Assembly: GCA_017311185.1 (NCBI GenBank) | Contig: JAESUZ010005462.1 | Coordinates: 3,844,001-3,908,000, forward strand | Reading direction: 5' to 3' | Source of the DNA: Proteles cristata cristata | Lineage: Eukaryota > Chordata > Mammalia > Carnivora > Hyaenidae | Length of the DNA stretch: 64,000 nucleotides | In this document: positions 46,761 through 57,548 of the stretch, in pieces | Layout of the letters: each line of letters starts with the position of its first letter | Numbering within the stretch: the first letter of the stretch is position 1 | The notes under the pieces: generated by a model | Told to the model about the DNA's origin: nothing | The model's database searches: none | What the model saw: the letters and a program-made list of their open reading frames with translations, nothing else | Translations under genes and position numbers: made by a program

Positions 46761-48030
46761 TTATTCCTCCTTATACCCCTAACCCCAAGGGTGCATCTCT
46801 GCCAGAACAGATGGCCCATCATGATGAGTGAATAGGGGAGCAGCAGGACTAGGGCAGGAGAGAGAGAACATGTGGATGGGGATACAGTTGGAAAATATGT
46901 GCATTTTATTTCTCAAGGAGAAAAGAGATAGTGAGGAGTAAATTTGGGGAACAGAACATTATAGAATGGGGTAAGACGTGAAGTGGCTGAAGGTAAAATC
47001 CAAGCGAATATGGAAGAGAGAGGTTAAAGAATGGTATAGCCTGCCGTGGGTTTTGCTGAAGAAAAGTTCAGTTGTCAGGCAGTGCTGGGAAGCAAGACCA
47101 GGCAAGATTTGGTGCTCAGTGTCCTCGAAGAGCTCACAGTATAGTAGGACGGATTATACAGAAACATAACCAACCTCCCAAAAGAAGACAGAATAAAACA
47201 GAATGTTATGTGGTAACTTTATCCAAACTGTATTCTGGAGAGGAATATATATGATATTAATAGGTGTTGTACTTAAAAAGAGTTTTTTTTGTCAAATATG
47301 TATGGGAAATGCTAGGTTTCTTCCTGCAGACTTTTCAGAACTTTTGTGTGCTAATGTACAAAACTCTTTATTTTGAAGCCTACCTGCCAGAGAGGTCCTT
47401 TAAAAGAAATGAGATGAGAAGAACTTGGCAATGACTCATGAATATCTGCTTCTTCAAATATTATTTGGGAAATGCTACATAGGAAGGAATTCTGAGGGGA
47501 AGACACGCTTTTGTTTGGAGGTTCAGTGCCTTCCTTCTTTTTGCATGCTTGCCTGCTTAGTGAATTGCACCAATGCCCTTCAATTTCTAGACATGGCAAG
47601 AGAATATGTGTAGACTCAGAACCACTGGTAGGTGAAGCCCATGGGCTAGTATGTGATTGAAGCACAGCTCTGCATGTCCAGCCTGCACATGTCAGCTTTG
47701 GCCAGGACTCTTGTTTTGATAAATGCATGTGGGCTGTCAGCCACATGTTTTGCTTGCATGCATTCTCATTTTCCTGCCAACAGGTGGGCTCAGGAACATG
47801 TGACAAATGGCCCTGCTCCTTTAGTCACAGCTAAGCATATCAAGTGTAGACATTTCATTTAAGCTGAGCCATCATGTCTTTGCTTTGATAATTTGAAGAA
47901 GAGACCTGGGGTCTGCAACAGACAATGTTGGTAATGTTGCTGCAAGATGAGAGAGCTGGGTCCAGAGGACCAAGGGAGCTGCTGTTGCAGGTACATGGGA
48001 ACAAGGAGTCCTGTCCTTGTAAGAAAATGG
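46761..48030. other. No gene supported
   Basis: Single-copy looking sequence. It contains a 151-codon minus frame (47351-47806) without domain, splice or codon support. Confidence 0.4.
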
Positions 48031-48372
48031 TCAGCCAGAGAGAGACAGAGAGAGAGTGGAGACAGAGAAAGTCTGACAGAGAGGGGGAGAGACAGGGACA
48101 GAGACAGGGAGAGAGAGGGAGGGAGAGAGGAGGTCAGGACAAGTAAACAGTAAGGACAGATCAGCATGGCCAATGAAGGATAAAGGGCCACAGGCTGCCA
48201 GAGGGAGGGAGAGAGGGAAAGAGAGAGAAAGTAGGAGAGTGGAAAAGGGAGAGAGATAGACAGACAGACAGAGAAGAAGGAAGAGGGAGAGATGGGGGGA
48301 GATAAGAGGGGGAGAAAGCAGAGGAGGAAGAGAGAGACAGAGAGGGAAAGAAAAGGAGGGAGAGAGAGACAC
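48031..48372 (+). repeat. Polypurine (GAGA/GGGA) region in two blocks
   Basis: Two nearly pure GA-rich blocks (about 48036-48133 and 48202-48372) separated by about 70 bp of mixed sequence. Frames with Arg-Glu or Ser-Leu-Pro runs on either strand are products of the repeat. Such tracts can form triplex DNA. Confidence 0.92.
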
Positions 48373-48549
48373 ACAGAGTGTGTTTTAACATTTAGTGCCT
48401 TGGCAGGTTCTGTGAGGGTCCCTCATTCTCCAGGGTAACAAGTAGAGAAACACTTTTTTCTGTCTCATTTGGAAAAGTAATTTGCTTGGCTTGTAGGATG
48501 GACAGTGGTTATCAAGATCACATGGCTCTAGGAACTAATATTAAGGATA
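48373..48549. other. Unassigned spacer
   Basis: Short unassigned DNA. Confidence 0.4.
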
Positions 48550-48645
48550 ATAATGGATAGCATTTACTGAGTACTTACTATGTGCCAGATGCTGTGCTAG
48601 CATTTTCCTTTGGGTTTTCATTTGAAACTAAAAATGGGAACTATG
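48550..48645 (-). repeat. MIR fragment cut by SINE
   Basis: 'tagcatttactgagtactta' and 'ctatgtgccagatgctgtgc' are the start of a minus-strand MIR. The following part diverges before the SINE insertion. Confidence 0.65.
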
Positions 48646-48655
48646 AAAATTGTCA

Positions 48656-48874
48656 GGGGCGCCTGGGTGGCTTAGTCGGTTAAGCGTCCGTCATTCGCTT
48701 AGGTCATGATCTCGCGGTTCATGGGTTCGAGTCCCGCATCGGGCTCTGTGCTGACTGCCGGCTCAGAGCCTGGAGCCTGTTTCAGAGTCTGTGACTCCCT
48801 CTGCCTCTGACCCTCCCCTGCTCACACTGTCTCTCTCTCTCTCAGAAATAAATAAAGCATTAAAAAAAAAAAGT
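48656..48874 (+). mobile_element. CAN-SINE, young-type copy
   Basis: Plus-strand SINE with 'ggcttagtcggttaagcgtc' and an intact A box. The B box is GGTTCGAGTCC. The short TSD is aaattgtca / aaactgtca (48647-48655, 48875-48883). Confidence 0.95.
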
Positions 48875-49019
48875 AAACTGTCATTTGTTTTGTTTGGCTT
48901 TTTAATTTTTTTCCAGAAAAAAACCCTCATCACATTCTTATTTGTAGTTTGGTGTTTTTTTTGTTTGTTTTTACTTTCTAGGAAAAAAAAAACATATTCT
49001 TTAAAAAAATGTTTTTGTT

Positions 49020-49433
49020 TATTATTTTTTTTCTATTCAAGTTTTTATTTAAATTCTAGTTAATTAACATACAGTGTGAAATTATTTTCAGGTGCAGAAT
49101 TTAGTGACTCATCACTTACACACAACATCCAGTGCTCATCACCGGTGTCCTCCTTAATACCCATCACCTATTTAACTATCTCCCCACCCACCTTCATCTG
49201 GTAATCATCAGTTAATATTCTATAGTTAAGAGTCTGTTTCTTGATTTGCCTCTCTTCATCAGCCCCACCCCATGTTCCTTTGTTTTGTTTCTTAAATTCT
49301 ACATAAATGAAATAGTATGGTATCTATCTTTCTCTGACTAACTTATTTTGCTTAGCATAACACTCTCTAGCTCCATCCACATTATTGCAAATGACAAGGT
49401 TTCATTCTTTTTTATGGCTAAGTAATATTCCAT

Positions 49434-49481
<48 letters not shown>

Positions 49482-49490
49482 CCACATCTT
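49020..49490 (-). mobile_element. Older carnivore L1 tail with (GT)n
   Basis: Minus-strand L1 3' end of the same older type as 34893 ('agttaattaacatacagtgt', 'gcttagcataacactctcta'), followed by a pure (GT)n run at 49439-49479 and 'ataccacatcttcc'. It abuts the T-run of L1-B. Confidence 0.82.
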
Positions 49491-49628
49491 CCTTTTTTTT
49501 TTTTTTACAAATAGTTTATTGTCAAATTAGTTTCCACATAACACTCAGTGCTCATACCCACAAGAGTCCTCCTCCATGCCCATCCCCCCCTCCCCCCACA
49601 TCCATCAGTCCTCAGTTTTTGTCAGCAT

Positions 49629-52600
49629 TCAAGAGTCTCTCATGGTTTGCCTCTCTCCCTTTCCCCCACCATTTTCCCCCTTCTTCTCGCCCTTGGTCCT
49701 CTGTTGAGTTCCTCCTAATCCTCCTATACGTACACACATATGATATTTGTCCTTCTCTGCCTGACTTATTTTGCTCAGCATAACACCCTCAAGGTCCATC
49801 CATGTTGCTACACATGGCCAGATTTCATTGTTTCTCATTGCCATGTAGTACTCCATGGTATAGATAAACCACATCTTCTTGATCCATTCATCTGTTGATG
49901 GACACTTAGGCTCTTTCCATGTTTTAGCTATTGTGGAGAGTGCTGCTATGAACATTGGGGTACATGTGCTCCTATGCCTCAGCATTTCTGTATCCCTTGG
50001 GTAAATTCCTAGCAGTGCTATTGCTGGGTCATAGGGGAGTTCTATTGTTAGTTTCCTGTGGAACCTCCACACTGTTTTCCAGAGGGGCTGTACCAGTTTA
50101 CATTCCTACCAACAGTGTAGGAGGGTGCCCATGTCTCCACATCCTCGCCAGCATCTAGAGTTCTCTGATTGGCTCATTTTAGCCACTCTGACTGGCGTGA
50201 GGTGGTATCTCAGTGTGGTTTTGATTTGTATTTCCCTGATGAGGAGCGATGCTGAGCATCGTTTCATGTGTCTGTTGGCCATCTGGATGTCCTCTTTGGA
50301 GAAGTGTCTGTTCATATCTTCTGCCCATTTCTTCACTGGGTTGTTTGTTTTTCAGGCGTGTAGTTTGGTGAGTTCCTTATAGATTCTGGATATTAACCTT
50401 TTATCTGATATGTCATTTGCAACTATCTTTTCCCATTCCGTTGGTTACCTATTAATTTTCTGTGTTGTTTCCTTGGCTGTGCAGAAGCTTTTAATCTTGA
50501 TGAGGTCCCAATAGTTTAGTTTTGCTCTTGATTCCCTTGCTTTTAGGGATGTGTCAAGTAAGAAGTTGCTGTGGTGGAGGTCAAGGAGGTTGTTTCCTGC
50601 TTTCTCCTCTAGGGTGTTGATAGTTTCCTGTCTCACGTTCAGGTCCTTTATCCATTTTGAGTTTATTTTTGTGTATGGTGTGAGAAAATGATCTAGTTTC
50701 ATTCTTCTGCATGTTGCTGTCCAATTCTATCAACACCATCTGTTAAAAAGGCTGTCTTTTTTCCATTGGATATTCTTTCCTGCTTTGTCAAAGATCCGTT
50801 GGCTGTATACTTTTGGGTCCACTTCTGAGTTCTCAACTCTGTTCCATTGGTCTATGTGTCTGTTTTTGTGCCAATACCATACTGTCTTGATGATGACAGC
50901 TTTGTAGTAGAGGCTAAAGTCTGGGATGGTGATCCCTCCCGTTTTGGTTTTCTTTTTCAGGATTACTTTGGCTATTCGGGGTCTTTTGTGGTTCCATACA
51001 AATTTTAGGATAGTTTGTTCTAGTTTTGAGAAGTATGCTGGTGCAATTTTAATTGGAATTGCATTGAATGTGTAGAGTGTTTTAGGGTAGCAATGACATC
51101 TTAACTATATTTATTCTTCCTATCCATGAGCATGGAATGTTTTTCCATTTCTTTGTGTCTTCTTCAATTTCCTTCATAAGTTTTCTATAGTTTTCATCAT
51201 ACAGATCTCTTGTATCCTTGGTTAGGTTTATTCCGAGGTATTTTATGGTTTTTGTGCAATTGTGAATGGGATCAGTTTCTTGATGTCTCTTTCTGTTGCT
51301 TCATTGTTGGTGTATAAAAATGGAACCAATTTCTGTTAGTTGATTTTGTACCCTGCAACTTGGCTGAATTCTTGGATCAGTTCTAGTAGGCTTCTGGTGG
51401 AGTCTGTCGGGTTTTCGATGTAGAGTATCATGTCATCTGCAAAGAGGGAAAGTTTGACTTCCTCTTTGCCAATTCTGATGCATTTGATTTCCTTTTGTTG
51501 TCTGATGGCTGATGCTAGGACTTCCAGCACTATGTTAAACAACAGTGGTGAGAGTGGACATCCCTGTCGTGTTCCTGATCTCAGGGGGAAAGCCCTGAGT
51601 TTTTCCCCGTTGAGGATGATATTAGCTGAAGGCTTCTCATAGATGGCTTTGATGATGTTTAAGTAATTTCCTTCTATCCCAACTTTCTCGAGAGTCTTTA
51701 TTAAGAAGCGATGCTGTATTATGTCAAACGCTTTTTCTGCATTTATTGACAGGATCATATGGTTTTTATCTTTTCTTTTATTGATATGATGTATCACATT
51801 GATTGATTTGCGAATGTTGAACCAGCCCTGTAACCCAGGAATGAATCCCACTTGATCTTGGTGGCTGACTCTTTTTATATGCTGCTGGATTCGATTTGCA
51901 AGGATCTTGTTGAGAGGATTTTTGCATCCGTATTCATCAAGGATATTGGCCTGTAGTTCTCTTTTTTGGCTGGGCCTCTGTCTGGCTTGGGAATCAGAGT
52001 GATGCTGGCTTCATAAAATGAGTCCGGGAGTTTTCCTTGGACTTCTATTTTTTGGAATAGCTTGAGAAGAATTGGGATTAATTCTGTTTGAAATGTCTGG
52101 TAGAATTCCCCAGGGAAGCCATCAGGTTCAGGGCTCTTATTTGTTGGGAGATTTTTGATCACTGATTCGATTTCTTCACTCGTTATGGGTGTGTTCAGGT
52201 TTTCTATTTCTTCCCGTGTGAATTTTGGTAGTGAGTGTGTGTTTAGGAATTTGTCCATTTCTTCTGAGTTGTCCAATTTGTTGACATATAATTTTTCATA
52301 GTATTCCCTGATAATTGCTTGTATTTCTGAGGGGTTGGTTGTAATAAGTCCATTTTCATTCATAATTTTGTCTATTTGGGTGCTCTCTTTTCTTTTTGAT
52401 GAGTCTGGCTTGAAGTTTGTCAATTTTGTTTACTTTTTCAAAAAACCAACTCTTGGTTTCATTGATCTGTTCCATTGTTTCTTTGGTCTCTATGTTGTTT
52501 ATTTCTGCTCTAAGTTTTACTATTTCTCTTCTTCTACTGGGTTTAGGGCGTTCTTGTTGCTCTGCCTCTAGTTCCTTTAGGTGAGCTGTTAGAATTTGGA

Positions 52601-53556
52601 CTTGTGCTTTTTCTAATCTCTTGAAATAGGCCTGGAGAGCAATGTACTTTCCTCTTAGCACTGCCTTTGCCGCATCCCATACATTTTGAATTGTTGTGTT
52701 TTCATTTTCATTTGTTTCCATATATTTCTTAATTTCATCTCTAATTGCCTGATTGGCCCATTCATTCTTTAGAAGGGTGTTCTTTAACCTCCATGTTTTT
52801 GGAGGTTTTCCAGACTTCTTCCTTTAATTGATTTCACGTTTCAAAGCATTATGATGATAGTGTGCATGGTATGATCTCTATTCTTTTATATTTATTGAGG
52901 GCCACTTTATGTCCCAGTATGTGATCTATCTTGGAGAATGTGCCATGTGCACTTGAGAAGAAAGTGATTTCCCTGGCCTCAGGATGTAAAGTTCTAAATA
53001 TATCCGTCAGATCCACCTGGTCCAATGTATCTTTCAAGTCCATTATTTCTTTATTGATTTTCTGTCTGGTTGACCTATCCATTGCTGTAAGCGGAGTATT
53101 AAAGTCCCCTGCTATTAGCACAGTCTTATCTATAAGCTTGTTTCTGTTTGTGATTAATTGTTTTAGATATTTAGGTGCTCCCATATTTGGTGTGTAGACA
53201 TTTATGATTGTTAGTTCTTCCTGATGGATGGACCCCGTAGTTATTATGTAGTGCCCTTCTTCATCTCTTGTGATTGTCTTTAATTTAAAGTCCAGTTTGT
53301 CTGATATAAGTATCGCTACTCCGGCTTTCTTTTGATTTCCTGTAGCATGATATATATTTCTCCATCCCCTTACTTTTAATGTGAAGGTATCTTCCCGTCA
53401 AAAATGAGTTTCTTGTAGACAGCATATAGATGGATTTTGTTTTTTAATCCATTCTGCTACCCTATGTCTTTTGATTGGAGCCTTCAGCCCATTTACATTC
53501 AGTGTTATTATTGAAATATGTGGGTTTAGAGTCTTTGTATCTTTTGTAGGGTTCAT
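49629..53556 (-). pseudogene. L1-B ORF2 remnant (endonuclease / reverse transcriptase)
   Basis: Broken ORF2. The ATG is at 53556, 46 nt after the ORF1 stop. The endonuclease region (52849-53184) keeps the GDFN motif. The reverse transcriptase front ([13 protein letters not shown], 51875-52423) is followed by the palm (51336-51851) with the catalytic FADD at about 51425-51436 intact. The C-terminal part (49629-50072) retains PSTDEWIKKMWFIYTMEYY. At least six frame breaks separate these blocks. The last block reads into the 3' UTR, so the true ORF2 stop is probably upstream of 49629. Confidence 0.92.
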
Positions 53557-53602
53557 GTTTGTGGTGGTGTCTCTGGTATCTTTGTTCCTTGCAACCTTTC
53601 CT

Positions 53603-54495
53603 TCAGAGCATCCCCCTCAGGATTTCTTGTAGGGCTGGCTTCGTGGTGGCAAATTCTTTCAATTTCTGTTTATTTGGAAAGGTTTTTATGTCTCCTTCTA
53701 TTTTGAATGACAGGCTTGCTGGATAGAGGATTCTTGGCTGCATATTTTTACTGTTCATCACGTTGAAGATCTCCTGCCATTCCTATCTGGCCTGCCAAGT
53801 TTCAGTAGATAAGTCTGTCACCACTCTGATAGGTTTCCCTTTGTATGTTAGGGCCTTTTCTCCCTTGCTGCTTTCAAAATTCTCTCTTTGTTCTTGTATT
53901 TTGCCATTTTTACTATTACATGTCCTGCAGAAGATCGATTCAAGTTACGTCTGAGGGGAGTCCTCTGAGCCTCTTGTATTTCCACATTTACTTCCTTCCC
54001 CAGGTCGGGGAAGTTCTCTGCTCTAATTTGTTCCAGGACTCCTTCAGCACCTTTCCCTCTCTCTTCCTCTTCTGGGATTCCTATGATACGGATATTGTTG
54101 CGTTTGACCGTATCACTGAGCTCTCCAACTCTTCTTTCCTGTTCCTGGATCAGTTTGCCTCTTTTTTTGTCAACTTCTTATTTTTCTATAATGGTGTCTT
54201 CTAAATCACTTATTCTCCTTTCTGCCTCTTCAATCCGTGAATTGGAGGTCTCTAATTTATTATGTATCTCATTTATCGCATTTTTTAATTCTTCATGCCA
54301 ATTTTTATTTTCCATTCTGTCTGTAGGCATAGTTTCTTTGATGTCCCCTATGTTTTTTTCAAGCCCAGCTATTAATTTCACCATTATTTTTCTAAAATCT
54401 TCTTCAGTTATGCTGCTGATATGTGTTTTGAGCAGTTCATTAGCTGTCATTTCTTCTTGCAGTTTCTTTGGAGGAGAGCTCTTTCGTTTCGTCAT
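53603..54495 (-). pseudogene. L1-B ORF1 remnant
   Basis: ORF1 of L1-B, about 298 codons in total, inactivated by two lesions. It starts MTKRKSSPPKK at 54495 and runs 105 codons of a charged, coiled-coil-like segment to an in-frame TAA at 54178-54180. Beyond it the same frame reopens through the conserved core. A one-base deletion near 53855-53862, judged against L1-A, then shifts the frame. The C-terminal PALQEILRG and stop (53603) survive in the shifted frame. In active L1 this protein trimerises and coats the L1 RNA. Confidence 0.9.
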
Positions 54496-54734
54496 TTTAG
54501 TTAGCTATTCCGGCTCTTGTTGGTTTTAAAGACCTGTTATGCTCTATGTTTCTATGAGCATTGCTATATCCAAGAAGACTCTTTGACTTTCCAGGGCCTA
54601 TCCTTTCAGAGAGTGTTTTTTAAATGGTATCCCTCGGTTACTCTTGTTGGGACCTTGGTTATTTTATTTTCCTATTCGTAGTGATATTTGGGACTCTCCA
54701 CCTTGTGTACTCTGGCTTGTTTCTTGAGGTAGCC

Positions 54735-56296
54735 CTGGAAAAGAAAACAGACAGACAAACACACAGGGAGCAGGAGCACACAAACGCACGGGCTAATTCA
54801 ACTAACACGGAAAGCGAGAAGGAAAACGAAAAAGTTAAGAGAAAAGACGGAGGAGGGAGGACGAATAATAGGGAGCATAAAATACATAAAAGGGTCAAAA
54901 AGGGGAAAAGAAAAGGAAAAAAGAAGAAAACCAATGGACAAAGAACGGTTTAAAGCATATACCTGGATTTCCCAGCTACAGTTAAATAGCCGTGTGTATG
55001 CAGTGCTGGTTGAACAGCATAGAGAAAGAGAGAGAAGGCAGGGTGGGATGAGGCACAATTGGAAATAGAATGAACAGGCAGAAGGGATAAGAAGCTTTTT
55101 TCAAAGAGGTAAAGGGTAGAATATGGTTGAATAGGTGAGAAAAGGATGCTGGAATTATCCAGAGAAACTATATAGTCTAATTACTCATGAGAGAAATAGC
55201 TGAAAATGTCAGTAGGTGTAGAATTTACATTTACAGAATGGACTTGTGATTGTTTAAGCAAGCTGGCGACCAGAGTTAATCAGGTCAGTGTTCTGGGGAA
55301 AAAAGAGAGAAAAAAGAAAGAAGAAGAAAAAAATGAAAGAGAAAAAAAAGGGAAAAAAGAAAAAAAAAGAAAGAAAAAAAGGAAAAAAAAACAAAAAAAA
55401 GGAAAAAAAAGGGGGAAAAAAAGGGAGGAGGGCACCTCTCAAGCAGGGATGGGCGTGGCGTGATCCAATGCCTCAGGCGGGAGCTCTGCCTTGTTAGTTG
55501 TTGGGAGGAGAGTGACGGTGCTCCAGTCCCTTCTTGAGACAAGCGCTGCTCCTCGCTTTTTTTGGGCGTGTAAACTCCCCGTACTGGGGGCACAGCCGAA
55601 GTTTGTTGCACTCTTCAACCCAGGCCAGTTCCAATCTCCAAATCCCCGTCTGCGCGCCCCGCTGAAATTGCCTTAGACACAGCTTCCCAGACAACCCCCT
55701 CGGGCAATTCCAGGCCCCTTGCGGTGCTCTGGGGGTGGAGTCAGAATCGCTGCTTCCTTCTCTGGGTCAGGCTGGTGCGCAGGGGTGGGGGCTTGCCCGC
55801 AGGGTGTTCTGAGCCCGAGCCCGCTGGAGTGAGGAAAACCGGGTCCCTCTATGCCTCGTCACCCGAAACACGAACTCACAGTCTAATTTCCCAGTTTTTA
55901 GTTCCTTGCCTTCCCTCTCGAGTTCCAGCCAGCCAGGAGCGTGGACGCCTGGTGTCCGCGTGGCTCTTTCAGGGGCCCCAGCTGCCCGGGAGCTACAATG
56001 GCGGCAGGTGCGCCACCACTCTGAAGTCTAGCCTCCAGGAGCCAGCACAAAGAAGCAGTTTGTGTGCTCAGCCCTCCCCAGGACCAGTTGGCGCGAGGGG
56101 ACCTGGTGTGCAGGTATTTGGCAAGTACGGTCTTTCTATGCACCGAGCGGAGGTTTTTCTCCCCCGTGCGGAGGTTTTTCTGTTTAGGACTCTCTCCTTT
56201 TCCCCTCTCACTCCCCGTAGAGGGTAGAGGGGGATCGCCTCCCACCCTGGAGTCTCCGATCTTGGCCCGATTTTATCTTCCCCGGTTCACACTCAC
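54735..56296 (-). other. Candidate retained intron in L1 5' UTR (1562 bp)
   Basis: In L1 sense the block begins AAC/GTGAGTGTG (donor bases at 56296-56291) and ends TCTGTTTTCTTTTCCAG/GGCTACC (acceptor at 54737-54735). The other long L1 (1-5810) lacks this block and joins the two sides at the matching place. The donor hexamer is a perfect match to the mammalian consensus, and the acceptor has a strong pyrimidine tract. Splicing is inferred from two copies only. Confidence 0.6.
55296..55432 (+). repeat. Polypurine A/G tract inside L1 5' UTR
   Basis: About 137 bp of nearly pure A and G on the plus strand, made of GAAAAAA and GGAAAAAA units. In L1 sense it is a polypyrimidine tract. It gives rise to spurious Lys- or Phe-rich frames on both strands. 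Confidence 0.93.
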
Positions 56297-56429
56297 GTTA
56301 GAAGGCTTTCTCAGTGGATTCTGCGTCCTTTTTCTCCCAATCTCTCAGGTTTTGTAAGGTTTCCAATGGCTTCAGATCTTTTCTGTGTGATGTATGGGCG
56401 CGAGTGCAAGTACGGAGCTCCTTATTTCT

Positions 56430-56440
56430 CCGCCATCTTG
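56430..56440 (-). promoter_or_regulatory. YY1-type site at L1-B 5' end
   Basis: CAAGATGGCGG in L1 sense, a few bases from the element start. Human L1 has a YY1 site in the same place that guides the start of transcription. In L1-A the same position is degraded (CGAGATGATGG). Confidence 0.65.
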
Positions 56441-56459
56441 CCCTCTCTCCTATACCCTG

Positions 56460-56661
56460 TTTTTGTTTATTTTTGAGAGAGAAAGAGAGAGAATGTGAGT
56501 GGGGGAGAGACAGAGAGAGAGGCACAGAATCTGTCGCAGGCTCCAGGCTCCAGATCCGTGCTGTCAGCACAGAGGCTGACATGGGGCTTGAACTCACCAA
56601 CTGTGAGATGATGACCTGAGCTGAAGACAGACACTTAACTGACTGAGCTACCCAGGTGTCC
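56460..56661 (-). mobile_element. CAN-SINE next to L1-B 5' end
   Basis: Minus-strand SINE: 'gtttatttttgagagagaaa', B-box region 'ggggcttgaactcaccaact', head 'gagctacccaggtgtcc'. No clean TSD was found, so its arrival may have altered the L1-B flank. Confidence 0.93.
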
Positions 56662-56694
56662 TTAAAAAAAAGTGCATTCTTATTTGTTTTTTTG

Positions 56695-56805
56695 TCTTTG
56701 AATATTCCCATTTTATAGTTAGGGAAACTGAGATTAAGAGAGGGTAAGTGACTGGGCCAATGTCACAGAGCTGGTGCTGCGTGGTACCAGGACTCAAACT
56801 GAGGG
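56695..56805 (-). repeat. MIR fragment
   Basis: 'ttcccattttatagttaggg', 'aaactgagattaagagaggg' and 'aatgtcacagagctggtgct' are the middle of a minus-strand MIR. Confidence 0.82.
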
Positions 56806-57336
56806 GTTCTTTTGAAGCTGCTCTGTATAAGGAAGAAGAATTTGGAACTTCCAGAGGGCCCTGGCAAGACTGGGAGAGATGCTGAAGGGAGACTGGAAAT
56901 GAAGGGATGATAGGAAGGCAACCAAGAGCTAGGTACTGCTTAGGGTGACTTTCAGTGACTCCACAGAAATTTCTGCATGGTTTACTAAATGTGTATGTTC
57001 ATGATCTGAGTGATGGATTGTTTTGGGGATGGAGGAAGACACTCCATGGTGTGAGGTTATGATGTGTGTGACTAGGCATCTTTCTAGGATATGAAGGTTC
57101 TAGAGGCTGAGGCATCTGCAGGACATGGCTTTCTCAGGAGATCATAGAAATGATAAAAAAAAATATATTGGGAGTCCATTTTACTACCACAGTCATGGGG
57201 TGATTGAGGTAATTTCTAATAGGAGGAAAATTTCCCCTTCTCCCATCCTGACGATTTTAATAATCCCCTGTTTGTCAGCTGGAACCTTAAACCTGGGCCT
57301 ACACAGCTGCCCTCCAACTTTTTCCCCTTCACAAAT
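56806..57336. other. No recognised feature
   Basis: Unassigned single-copy looking DNA. Confidence 0.4.
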
Positions 57337-57344
57337 GCTAACTT

Positions 57345-57548
57345 AAAAAAAAAAGTTTAATGTTTATTCAGTTTTAAAAGACAGAAAGCATGAGCAGGGG
57401 AGGGGTAGGGAGAGAGGGGAGACACAGACTCTGAAGCAGACTCCAGGCTCTGAAGTGACAGATAAGGGCTCTAACTCGAGAACCTGGAGATCATGATCTG
57501 AGTCGAAGTCAGCTGCTTAACTGACTGGGCCACCCAGGTGCCCCCAAA
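57345..57548 (-). mobile_element. CAN-SINE
   Basis: Minus-strand SINE. Head 'gggccacccaggtgccccc'. Short probable TSD gctaactt / actaactt at 57337-57344 and 57549-57556. Confidence 0.9.

Larger units (their letters stand above)
49493..56445 (-). mobile_element. LINE-1 copy 'L1-B', nearly full length, 6.95 kb
   Basis: Minus-strand L1 with all parts: A-tail (T-run 49493-49506), G-rich 3' UTR, ORF2 remnants (53556 to about 49629), ORF1 remnants (54495-53603) and a 5' UTR of about 1.95 kb reaching a GGCAAGATGGCGGAG start near 56445. Both ORFs are inactivated. The 5' UTR is GC-rich and CpG-containing. I could not find a TSD pair: the left flank is an older L1 plus (GT)n and the right flank is a SINE, so part of the right flank may have been rearranged. 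Confidence 0.95.
54496..56445 (-). promoter_or_regulatory. L1-B 5' UTR / internal promoter
   Basis: Leader of about 1.95 kb. The first kilobase in L1 sense (56445 to about 55440) is GC-rich with many CpGs, as expected of an L1 internal Pol II promoter. It is followed by a long polypyrimidine tract (sense strand of 55296-55432) and then mixed sequence to the ORF1 start. Most of it (54735-56296) lies between a consensus donor and acceptor. Confidence 0.75.

Noticed and set aside
47351..47806. 151-codon minus-strand open frame
   Set aside because: No recognisable family or exon signals. Overlapping plus-strand frames of similar quality exist.
47859..48391. Ser/Leu/Pro-rich minus-strand frames and Arg/Glu-rich plus-strand frames
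   Set aside because: All are translations of the polypurine tract in different frames.
49480..56470. TSD for L1-B
   Set aside because: 'tatacc' occurs on both sides (49480s and 56451-56456), but it is too short and the right flank is disturbed by a SINE. Not accepted as a duplication.
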